Shown here one piece after another: positions 56,955-64,000 of a stretch of DNA of 64,000 bases. The DNA is from G963668605 sp963793625 (GTDB taxonomy: Bacteria > Acidobacteriota > Terriglobia > Bryobacterales > Bryobacteraceae): positions 558,001 through 622,000 of the forward strand of contig CAWCAT010000020.1 of assembly GCA_963793625.1 (NCBI GenBank). The letters are read 5' to 3'. How positions within the stretch are numbered: position 1 is the stretch's first letter; each line of letters begins with the position of its first letter. The notes beneath the pieces are model-generated. The model saw nothing but the letters and a program-made list of their open reading frames with translations. It ran no database searches and had not been told where the DNA came from. Both the position numbers and the translations under genes were made by a program.

Positions 56955-58188
56955 CTTTCGCCGTCAGAACGGCATTCAACGTTAGAAAAAAGCTCAGCAT
57001 AACGACCGGATTCGAACGAATGGATCGGTACCAGGCGTTTGGGATTCATCGCTTTGGCCAGGCGTTGCAAATCGGCTGTCGATGCATGGCCGGAGGTATG
57101 TAACACATCCATCGGGACCCCCGATAGCCTTTGCCACTCCACAAAGGCAGCAAAAGAGGGGGCGGCGAGATAGCCCTCCCATTGGGACCAGACCAGCCGG
57201 GCATCTGCCAGGCATTGAGCGTTCTCCAAGTCCTTTGTCCAGGACGGACGGAACAGAAAAATCGCTTCTGGTGCCAGCGCTGCTAATTGTTCCGGGAACA
57301 CGCGGTTGCTAGAGTGGCGCTTCAAGACCTCGAACATCTCAGTGCGCTTCACGTGACGTCGCTGCCACTCCGGCACAAACAGGCGTACATCAGGCCAGTC
57401 AGACTGCGGGATGTTCTCATTATCGGTGGCTGCCAAAATGACCGCGCCATAAAGATCTATCACTAGGACTCGGCGCGAACGGCGCGCCGCGCGGAACACG
57501 GTCACAACGCGATCGATGTTTTGGGCGGAGGCACAAACAAGAACCGCGCCACGCGTCTGCGAGGCGAACTCGGCCAAGGAGTCTTCAAGCTCCCCTTCAG
57601 TCGGGAATCGGTCCCCGGCGGGCAACCGGCCGATGCTCGAACCTTCCAGAAGCAGTGCGTCCACGTTGCGCGGCGCACGCGACACAAGTCTCTCGAACAG
57701 CGCCGCCTTGCGTCCGTGCCCACGCAGGTCACCGCTATAGAACAGCGTCCTGCCGCCGGTCTGGACCTCCAACGCGTACGAGTCATAGGCCGAGTGGTCG
57801 ATGAGAAAGGGTGTGACCCGGAACGGTCCGATATCGAGCGTACTCCGTCCTCCAAATGGCGCGCTGCCCGGAGAGCTGCGCCTCCCCGAATGAACGTGGC
57901 GGCCGCTGCTATAATCCGCTCTGCTGCGGCACCCATGAAAACCGGCGTGGATGCGGGCAACAGCCGCATAAGACCGTGATGATCCTGGTGAGGGTGCGAC
58001 AATACCACTCCCAGCAAGCTGGGATCCGGGCTATGGACGCCGTCCACCGGCGGCAGCAAATCGGGCGTGGCCCCGTCCGCATCGAGGGGCAAGCCAAGGT
58101 CGAGGATCAGCCGCGCACCATCCTGCTCCAATTCGATGCAGGTGCCGCCTATCTGTTTAGTGCCCCGATGGATGCAAACGCTCGCCAT
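56942..58188 (-). pseudogene. RNase J-like metallo-beta-lactamase-fold protein, one frameshift
   Basis: ATG 58188 starts SVCIHRGTKQIGGTCIELE, the first strands of RNase J/beta-CASP-like MBL proteins. Motif 2 is VVLSHPHQDHHGL (HxHxDH). One shift near 57850 leads to TPFLIDHSAYDSYALEV, LFYSGDLRGHGRKAALFERL (motif 4 Asp), then a 150-residue insert-like region (VLVCASAQNIDRVVTVFRAAR) and TSGHASTADLQRLAKAMNP with VPIHSFE, matching the SGHAS and IPxHGE motifs. About 415 residues. Family members cut or trim RNA or single-stranded nucleic acid; some are hydrolases of other esters. Middle gene of the cassette, 10 bp after the small gene. Confidence 0.7.
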
Positions 58189-58198
58189 TGAAGATGAA

Positions 58199-58633
58199 TC
58201 AACTCCGATGCAGCGACCGGGTGCTCTGGTAATGCCCGTCCTTCGAAAACTCCACCTGGTCCGCAGGGATGCCGAAGTACTCCAGAACGCGATGCTGAAG
58301 TTCGTGTTCGAATACCTGGCTGTCGCCGTAAACAATGAACCGGCCTCGGACGAAGTTGAACACAACGCGTCCCCGCGGCCATTCCTCGTATTCGGCTTCA
58401 AGCACGATGGCGGCGAGTCCGTCCGGAGGGACTCCTGTTCTCCAACCTTCCCAGAGGTCATAGTGGCCGTGAGGGCTGGTGAGGAAGTCGCCGTATTTCT
58501 CAGCGTCGGCTAACGCGCAGCGGTCTGCAATCAGGAGGACACTTCTTCCGGAACCGTCTTGTACGAGCCAGTAAGGTCCGACATAGCTTTCCCTTGGACG
58601 ACTTCCGGTGTCGTTGATAGGCGGTCTCGTCAT
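58199..58633 (-). CDS. 144-residue protein of unknown function, first gene of cassette
   Basis: ATG 58633 has GAGGAT about 12 bp upstream. An alpha+beta protein (YVGPYWLVQDGSGRSVLLIADRC, HGHYDLWEGWRTG, RGRVVFNFVRGRFIVYGDSQV, LEYFGIPADQVEFSKDGHYQ). The last segment, a beta-hairpin then IPADQVEFSKDGHYQSTR, has the look of a conserved accessory domain. No signal peptide or membrane helix. It ends 10 bp before the metallo-beta-lactamase gene. I do not recognise it; linkage to that gene is the only clue to function. Confidence 0.6.
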   Translation of the reverse strand: MTRPPINDTGSRPRESYVGPYWLVQDGSGRSVLLIADRCALADAEKYGDFLTSPHGHYDLWEGWRTGVPPDGLAAIVLEAEYEEWPRGRVVFNFVRGRFIVYGDSQVFEHELQHRVLEYFGIPADQVEFSKDGHYQSTRSLHRS

Positions 58634-58717
58634 TGTGTATGAATCAGATCCTCAATTCTACTATCAATGATGCCCTTGATTGCCTCTGCGTCAGACCGCG
58701 TATGATGTTCGTTCACT

Positions 58718-59100
58718 ATGCGCGACAACAAATGGGCGCGACTGCTGGTGTACGTAACAGGCCTCGTCAACCAGCGATTGCTTCTTCGCATACTTCGGTC
58801 GCATCTACCTACGCGATTGCGCCTGTCCGATCCACAGCGCTCCACTCTGGCTGAGATCGGCAAACGGCTCGGCCGAAAAGACCTTCAACTGGTCGCCTCC
58901 GCCACGCTCCCGGATACCATCCTGGCCTGGTACCGCCGGCTGATTGCCCAGAAGTTCGACGAATCCAAACATCGCTCCTATCCGGGCCGTCCCCCGATCA
59001 CGCCTGAGATCGAAGCCCTGATCGTCAGAATGGCCCGCGAGAATTCCGGCTGGGGATACGACCGCATCGTCGGTGCTCTGGCCAACCTCGGCCATCCCGT
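58718..59100 (+). pseudogene. Integrase-core transposase, N-terminal fragment
   Basis: Opens MRDNKWARLLVYVTGLVNQRLL and continues LRLSDPQRSTLAEIGKRLGRK, DTILAWYRRLIAQKFD, HRSYPGRPPITPEIEALIV and ENSGWGYDRIVGALANLGH, the conserved N-terminal HTH region of rve-type (IS481-like) transposases. A short in-frame deletion removes the expected NEYLAAEN stretch after residue 20. At 59095 it runs directly into the second 257-bp repeat; the catalytic core is missing. Orientation is opposite to the integrase tail inside that repeat, so the two pieces are not one gene. Confidence 0.8.
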
Positions 59101-59351
59101 ATGGACCGGGAACTCGAGCCATTGCTCTGGCGGTCGATTGCGGGAGCTACCGGAGACAACCAAGCTAAGAGTTGTGAGCATTTAACGTGCTCTTCTCACG
59201 TGGTTTGGTTCGAGAGCGACTTTCTGCGGACCAAGCGCAACACTCGCGCCGTCATCACTGGCTAACGCCACGGCTTCACGCTGCGGCGCGGTAGTAATAG
59301 TTCAGCATTCCGCCCAATCGCTCGCGGCGCAGCACTGCTCCATGATGATCC
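59095..59351. repeat. 257-bp direct repeat, copy 2
   Basis: Same orientation as copy 1 (53714-53970), 5,381 bp away, about 97% identical, no indels. It carries the same minus-strand integrase tail (RERLGGMLNYYYRAAA, stop at 59276). Left flank is the N-terminal transposase fragment on the plus strand, right flank (from 59352) is unrelated to that of copy 1. Confidence 0.9.
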
Positions 59352-59460
59352 CCTTGGCATTTATGGGGCGTGATCAACCGGTTGCTGACGCTGCGAAATT
59401 CATAACGGGGCAAAGCTTCAACGCGAGCGGCGGTTTCGTTGTGTAGAATCGCGGTTAGCT

Positions 59461-60258
59461 ATGCGAATCACAATCAGACTGGGAATTGCGATTGCAGCGT
59501 GCTTTCTGGCGGTGTCTTGCGGCACTGCGCCGCCAGCCTCCTCCCGGATCGATCCGTCGAAGCTCGTGGACCTGAGCTACGCGTTTGACGACAAGACGGT
59601 CTACTGGCCGAATGTCGAAGGCTTCCGCCATCGCAAGGACGCCTGGACGACGACTCCCGGCGGGTTCTGGTATGCCGCGGGCGAGTTCACTTCCCCGGAG
59701 CACGGCGGAACGCACATCGACAGTCCGATTCATTTCGGCCAGGGCAAGCGGACCCTGGACCAGATTCCCGTGGCGGATCTGGTGGGGCCCGCCGCCGTGA
59801 TCGACATTGCGGCGAAAGCGGCGCAGGACCGCGACTACCGTGCCTCGCGCGACGATGTCGCCGCGTGGGAGAAAATCCATGGAACCATCGCACCTGGCAT
59901 GATCGTTGTCTTCCGCACGGGCTGGGGCAAGTTCTGGCCGGACCGGAAGCAGTACCTCGGCAGCGATGTTCCGGGAGACGTAGCCCATCTGCACTTCCCT
60001 GGAATCTCGCGCGAAGCAGCGGAGTTGCTGGTCGAGCGCCGGGTCCACGGCGTAGGCATCGACACGGCCAGCATGGACCACGGTCCGTCTTCCGATTTCA
60101 TCGTCCACCAGGTGCTCAACGGAGCCAATATCTACGGTATCGAGAACATCGCGAACGCGGACCGGTTGCCGCCGGTTGGGGCCACGCTGATGGCCTTGCC
60201 GGTCAAGATCGCGGAAGGCTCGGGCGGTCCGGCGCGGGTTGTTGCGGTGTTGCCGTGA
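59461..60258 (+). CDS. Cyclase-family (kynurenine formamidase-like) lipoprotein
   Basis: 265 residues. ATG 59461. Signal peptide with lipobox FLAVSC, Cys20 as the lipid anchor. The metal-binding signature HGGTHIDSPIHF (about residues 81-92) defines the cyclase family PF04199, a zinc or manganese amidohydrolase group including bacterial KynB. Further matches: LVDLSYAFDDKTVYWP, IVVFRTGWGKFW, HFPGISREAAELL, GVGIDTASMDHG, GIENIANADRLPP. Anchored in the periplasm, so unlikely to act on kynurenine in tryptophan degradation; substrate unknown. The next gene begins 20 bp downstream. Confidence 0.88.
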   Translation: MRITIRLGIAIAACFLAVSCGTAPPASSRIDPSKLVDLSYAFDDKTVYWPNVEGFRHRKDAWTTTPGGFWYAAGEFTSPEHGGTHIDSPIHFGQGKRTLDQIPVADLVGPAAVIDIAAKAAQDRDYRASRDDVAAWEKIHGTIAPGMIVVFRTGWGKFWPDRKQYLGSDVPGDVAHLHFPGISREAAELLVERRVHGVGIDTASMDHGPSSDFIVHQVLNGANIYGIENIANADRLPPVGATLMALPVKIAEGSGGPARVVAVLP

Positions 60259-60278
60259 CCGGAAGGAATGAATTAAGT

Positions 60279-61256
60279 ATGCCCGGGCCCGTTGGGATAT
60301 TCCTGTTGGTGAGCGCCATCGCGCTGGCCCAGGAATCCGCGCCGCCGCCGTGCCAACTTGTCGATATCGGCGGACGGCGGTTGCACTTGAACTGCAGCGG
60401 CGCGGGTTCGCCCACGGTGATCGTCGAGAACGGCGGAGGCAGCTTTTCCGTGGAGTGGGCGCTGGTGCAAGCACTTGTCGCGAAGCAGACCAGGATCAGC
60501 ACATACGACCGCGCGGGATACGCGTGGAGCGACCGCGGGCCCGTGGACGACGGCATCGAACAGATCATGGACGATCTGAACCTGCTACTGCGGAAGGCTC
60601 GCATCACGCCTCCGTTCATTCTGGTTGGCCAATCGCTGGGCTGCATCTATGCGCGGGCCTACCAAAGGAAGTTTCCGGAGCAAGTCGCCGGACTCGTATT
60701 CGTCGATGGCACGCACGACGAGGGCGTCACGCTGGTGTTGGACGGCAAGAGAGTACCGATCAGTCAACTGTCGCGTGAGCAATTGCCGCGCGCGCATCAA
60801 GAGTATTTGCTGTCTGTGCCCTTGCTCAAGGCAGGCCCGCCCGATGCTTCGCCTCTGGACCGGCTTCCGGCCAACTTGCAGAAAGCCCGGCACTGGGCGT
60901 TCGAGAAGATGGTGAACGAGATTGGCTGGCTGCCGAACAGTCTGGCTTGCGCTGAATCCTGGCGTGCGGAGTTCACTGCATTGCGCCGACAGCGGTTGTC
61001 CGAGGCGCATCCGCTCGGCAGTCTTCCGCTGTTCGTTATCGAGCGCGCGAAGGACGCGAACGAGACCTGGCACGCTCAGCAAGTCCAACTGGCTGCCCTG
61101 TCATCGGTTGGAAAGCTGATCAAGGCCCAGCGCAGCGGGCACATGATCCATCTCGAACGGCCGGACCTCGTGGCGCAAGCGCAGTGGCTAAGCGACCGGC
61201 GCGGCTTCCGGAGCGGGAGCCACGCGGATAAAGTCGGGCGAACCAGGAAGTGGTAG
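60279..61256 (+). CDS. Exported alpha/beta hydrolase
   Basis: ATG 60279 with GGAAGGAA 11 bp upstream. The frame is open from 59865 but the homologous part begins here with a signal peptide (GIFLLVSAIALAQ). Fold markers: GSPTVIVENGGGSFSVEW with the oxyanion loop, YDRAGYAWSDRGP, nucleophile elbow LVGQSLGCIYAR, Asp in LVFVDGTHDEG, and the His in RSGHMIHLERPD. Very similar in layout to haloalkane-dehalogenase-like and epoxide hydrolase-like esterases. The last 22 residues (RRGFRSGSHADKVGRTRKW) are basic and atypical and may come from sequence of the neighbouring integrase debris. Probably in an operon with the cyclase-family gene. Confidence 0.85.
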   Translation: MPGPVGIFLLVSAIALAQESAPPPCQLVDIGGRRLHLNCSGAGSPTVIVENGGGSFSVEWALVQALVAKQTRISTYDRAGYAWSDRGPVDDGIEQIMDDLNLLLRKARITPPFILVGQSLGCIYARAYQRKFPEQVAGLVFVDGTHDEGVTLVLDGKRVPISQLSREQLPRAHQEYLLSVPLLKAGPPDASPLDRLPANLQKARHWAFEKMVNEIGWLPNSLACAESWRAEFTALRRQRLSEAHPLGSLPLFVIERAKDANETWHAQQVQLAALSSVGKLIKAQRSGHMIHLERPDLVAQAQWLSDRRGFRSGSHADKVGRTRKW

Positions 61257-61302
61257 CTCACAACCAGCGGTGGCAGCACCGCCCGTATAGTCAAAACTAT
61301 TC

Positions 61303-61357
61303 GGGCGGCGCGAGCGTAGTACCTCAGAAGCCCGCCCAGCCGCTCGTCACAACGCAC
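61303..61357 (-). pseudogene. Third integrase C-terminal remnant
   Basis: Minus-strand frame reads CDERLGGLLRYYARAA, matching the tail RERLGGxLxYYYxAA found in both 257-bp repeats, but diverged and shorter. It is a separate, older remnant of the same transposase family. No other part of that copy is seen. Confidence 0.55.
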
Positions 61358-61742
61358 GCCTGTCCGAATCCCACTCCGATCTGGAGCGCGCGCGGGGAAC
61401 AGTAGCTGATTCTCTTTCCCTTGGTGGTTCCTCTCCGAGTGGAAATGCGCGATGTACTCGGTCAGCGCCGCCGTAGCGACCCTTCACCGAACAAGATCAG
61501 CTTGGACAGACACTCCTGCTTCACCCACTTGGAAGGGGCGGACCTCACACCTGCGCACATTGAGGGCGCGAGAACTTGAAAAACACGCAGCTTACGAAAG
61601 CACAACTTACACAATCGGGATTACGCAAGAGGCTTCGGGGCGACGCTTAAAACGAATGCTCAAGCGCTCCTTACAAGCCTCTGGCGCCTGCACTTGGCCG
61701 CAGTGCATCACCGGCCGCGCTTCATTACTTCGCCTCACAGGA
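61358..61742. other. 385 bp with no gene recognised
   Basis: Frames here are short and show no motif. The stretch lies between the third integrase tail and the orphan C-terminal fragment, consistent with mobile-element debris. Confidence 0.45.
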
Positions 61743-62190
61743 TCAGTAAGGATTCCAATCCGGCAGTGAGAGTGTCGGAAGGGATGTAAACGCACCTCCG
61801 GGACTGAATCTTAACCCGAGACCCGCCATGAAGTTTTTCGATGATCTGAACTCAATTACCACCCGCTTATTCGCTAGGGCTGGAAACTGATCCGCAAGTG
61901 AGAACGCTCGATGCGCCAGGAACGGTAGCGTGAGGACCCCGCTGCCCAAGCGAACGCCACCCTCATTCCAGAACTCCACCTGCACAATCGTGGGGGTTAA
62001 AAGGACTTCGCCTTGCGAATCGCTACCAAAACTCATGAGCGCAACGCCGGTAGAGTACCCGGCCATGTTGTCAAAAGGGATTCTAAACCGCTTCTCAGTG
62101 ACCGCGCTTAAGGGAACCGCCGCCTCGAAATCTGGGCGTCCTGGTGCGGTCTGCCGAAACACGGCTGTGCCGCCGACCTTTCCGCCATTT
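61743..62190 (-). pseudogene. Orphan C-terminal domain of a secreted acidobacterial protein
   Basis: The frame reads GTAVFRQTAPGRPDFEAAVPLS, FRIPFDNMAGYSTGVALMSFG, GSGVLTLPFLAHRAFSLADQFPALANKR and GLGLRFSPGGAFTSLPTL. This block is a recurrent C-terminal domain of large secreted proteins in Acidobacteria, where it follows Ig-like or beta-propeller repeats. Here it has no N-terminal part: at about 62220 the sequence turns into a DNA ligase fragment on the same strand. Confidence 0.55.
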
Positions 62191-62224
62191 CCGAAAGGCG
62201 AAGCGGTAAGAAGCAATCGCATAG

Positions 62225-62452
62225 GACGTCGAAAGCGAAAAACGCAGGACTATTCCGAGCTGGGCGAGGGAAAGGCAGAGCGGTGCGAAGCTGCGGAATC
62301 TATTGCCGTTTTTGCTGACCAGATGGGCTTCGCCGGGCTCAATAAAACGCGAGCCCGCGGAAGCCGTCGAGTTTCAGTTCGAAGAGCCAATCGGGGTTGT
62401 CGAACGGGTCGGGAATCAGTCGAGGAATTACGGGGGAGACTACGGGGAACAT
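62225..62452 (-). pseudogene. ATP-dependent DNA ligase, N-terminal fragment
   Basis: From ATG 62452: VSPVIPRLIPDPFDNPDWLFELKLDGFRGLAF. ELKLDGFR is motif I of the nucleotidyltransferase family, carrying the adenylated lysine. After one shift near 62340, IEPGEAHLVSKNGNRFRSFAPL follows as motif Ia, then homology ends near 62225. The arrangement resembles the ligase domain of LigD-type enzymes. Only about 70 of 300 or more residues remain. Confidence 0.65.
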
Positions 62453-62791
62453 CTACCCGCAGTGTCGCACAGCCGTTTCATTTGACGGTTGGCCGCATGC
62501 GGCCAGAGCGACCGCGGCGCAAGGGTCCCGGCGCGTTTGGACGCCGGGGGTCGGGCTGCCTGGGTAGCGCTCGACCAAAGGGAGCACCGCTCGGATATTG
62601 GGAAGGGGAAGTCAAGCGCCGTCACGATACGCTGTTCAGAAGCTACCTGCGTGCCCGACAGGTAACGGATCATTTGAGCCCGGAACTCGTCCAGCACGTT
62701 TCAAGCAACTCCCACCCCTACGCCGAAGTGAAAAGGGAAATGTGGGATCCTGAAAGTTTCAGACCGGCATATCTGCAAAGGAGTTGGTCCA

Positions 62792-64000
62792 ATGAATTAC
62801 TCCCGACTTGTTGGATTCGCGATTCTCCTGGCGTCGTGCGCCTGGGCCGCGGATTTCCAGAGTAACTGGCCGAAAGATTTGGAACGACCCTGGGTGGGGC
62901 CGGAGTACTGGTCCAATCCTCTGCAGGACTGGCGCCTGCGCGGCGGCCGCCTGGAGTGCATCGCCGCCGGCGGCGACCGCAACGTGTACCTGCTCACCCG
63001 CGATGTCTCAGCCGCCCCGGGCACGCTTTCGATGAGCGTGCGACTGGGCCGCATCGAAGAGGACCGGGCAGCTTCGGGGCCTGGTTTTGCGGGCTTTCGC
63101 CTGGGGATCCGGGGGATGTTCAAAGACTACCGTGACAGTGCCGTGCGCGGCTACGGCATGAACGCGGGACTGTCGGCCAACGGCCGCCTGTTCATTGCGA
63201 GGCAAGCCGATTCGACCGCCCGGGTCAGGCCGCCGTTCATGGATCTCGAGTTGAGGTTGGCCGCTGAACCGGCCGGCAGCGCCTATCGCGTCGTCTTGCA
63301 GGCCTTCGACGGCGCCGGCAAATGCTGGCCGAGACGCGCCGCGAAGTCCCGGCCGACTGGCTCACCGGGGGCGTTGCCCTGGTCTCGAGTTCCGGGCCGG
63401 TGGAAGACACGCCGCCGCCCCAGGAAAAGACCCTGGACCCCAACTTTACCGCGAAGCGCGGAACGCAGCGCGGCGGCGACATTCGATTTTGGTTTCGCGA
63501 CTGGAAGGTCTCGGGCACGAAGGTCGTAGCGCACGAAGAGCGCGCCTGGGGGCCGGTCCTTTTCGCGCTGCACACGTTCAGCCGGGGCGTGCTGAAACTC
63601 ACAGCGCAAATGGCTCCCGTCGGGTACATCGGAACCGCAAGAGGTTCTGCTTCAACTGAGGGATTCCGCGTCGGCTCCCTGGCGCACGGTCGCCAAGGCT
63701 CAAATCGACAAAATGGCCCGCACCGCGACGTTTCGCATCCCCAATTGGAACGACGCCAAAGACACACCCTATCGCATACTTTACGGCCAGTCCTCTTACA
63801 GCGGCACCGTCCGAAAGGATCCTAAGGACAAGCCGGAGATCGTGGCCGCGGCCTTCACCGGTAACAACGACCTCGGCTTCCCACACGCCGACATAGTGCG
63901 CAACGTGAAGCACTTCCGGCCCGATTTCCTGATATACACCGGGGACAACATTTACGAGCGAGTGGGCGAGTACGGCATCCAGCGCGCGCCCATCGAGGCG
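62792..64000 (+). pseudogene. PhoD-like alkaline phosphatase, frameshifted and cut by window end
   Basis: ATG 62792 follows AAAGGAG; signal peptide to about residue 19 (AILLASCAWA). The N-terminal 240 residues are a beta-rich domain (WVGPEYWSNPLQDWRLRGGRLE, GYGMNAGLSANGRLFIARQ). Shifts near 63320 and 63620 move the frame, after which comes the phosphatase domain: RTATFRIPNWNDAKDTPYRI, VAAAFTGNNDLGFPHADIVR and FLIYTGDNIYERVGEYG, where GDNIYE is the metallophosphoesterase-type motif of PhoD-like enzymes. The catalytic core continues beyond base 64000. Exported phosphoesterase expected; substrate unknown. Confidence 0.65.

Noticed and set aside
61452..61769. 105-residue plus-strand open frame near the third integrase tail
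   Set aside because: Basic, low-complexity translation with no ribosome site or homology that I can see.
1..64000. Phage or plasmid origin for the whole window
   Set aside because: No structural phage, replication or conjugation genes; content is chromosomal metabolism, envelope and regulation with scattered insertion sequences.

Overview
The window reads as a piece of an Acidobacteriota genome, most likely a Solibacter/Bryobacter-like soil bacterium. Grounds: two giant Oar-type TonB-dependent receptors with an N-terminal carboxypeptidase-regulatory-like domain, a TIGR03437-like 'Solibacter' C-terminal domain remnant, many Tat-exported oxidoreductases and glycoside hydrolases, a squalene-hopene cyclase, a membrane pyrophosphatase, and the N-terminal winged-helix domain common in these bacteria. 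Composition is GC-rich throughout.

Layout. 1-7.4 kb: end of a putative-Ig repeat protein, a methyltransferase with regulatory domain, a CsgG-like lipoprotein-type protein, a Ser/Thr kinase, a second (convergent) methyltransferase and a PAS-sensor remnant; nearly all are broken by frameshifts. 7.4-19.5 kb: carbohydrate block (GH116, FAD oxidoreductase, tRNA-Leu, clan A-type glycosidase, ThuA, Gfo/Idh/MocA), then squalene-hopene cyclase and a convergent GT-C membrane glycosyltransferase. 19.6-27.8 kb: hppA, an RlmI-type methyltransferase, a SpoIIE-type phosphatase cut by a complete 1,295-bp insertion sequence, a Solibacter-domain remnant and an esterase. 28-36.7 kb: a secreted protein of unknown function, TonB receptor 1, a divergent winged-helix/membrane/glycosidase-like fusion protein, a NagX-like membrane acyltransferase and a DUF3467 protein. 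36.8-43.1 kb: HlyD-type adaptor, AI-2E-family exporter, an orphan membrane protein, an ISL3 remnant and half of a tRNA-Val gene.

43.1-53.7 kb is a coherent sugar-acid locus: a tightly coupled operon (MFS transporter, GntR/FCD regulator, galactonate-dehydratase-like enolase-superfamily enzyme, glycosidase, SDR dehydrogenase) diverges from TonB receptor 2 and a second, paralogous glycosidase. A near-perfect palindrome sits inside the promoter between the two arms. The expected logic is outer-membrane uptake of an oligosaccharide, cleavage by the exported glycosidases, import of the sugar acid, and dehydration/oxidation, under GntR control.

53.7-62.5 kb is a transposon graveyard: two 257-bp direct repeats (about 97% identical) carry the 3' end of an integrase and bracket an M19-type dipeptidase and a three-gene cassette (144-aa protein, RNase J-like metallo-beta-lactamase protein, PD-(D/E)XK-like protein). 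Beyond it lie a cyclase-family lipoprotein, an alpha/beta hydrolase, a third integrase tail, and fragments of a secreted protein and of an ATP-dependent DNA ligase. A PhoD-like phosphatase runs off the right end.

An overriding caution: about fifteen recognisable genes are split by one or more single-base frameshifts, some compensating, while several very long genes are perfectly open. This fits patchy sequence error at least as well as true decay, so 'pseudogene' below means 'interrupted in this sequence'. All calls are from reading translations and motifs; no database search was run.
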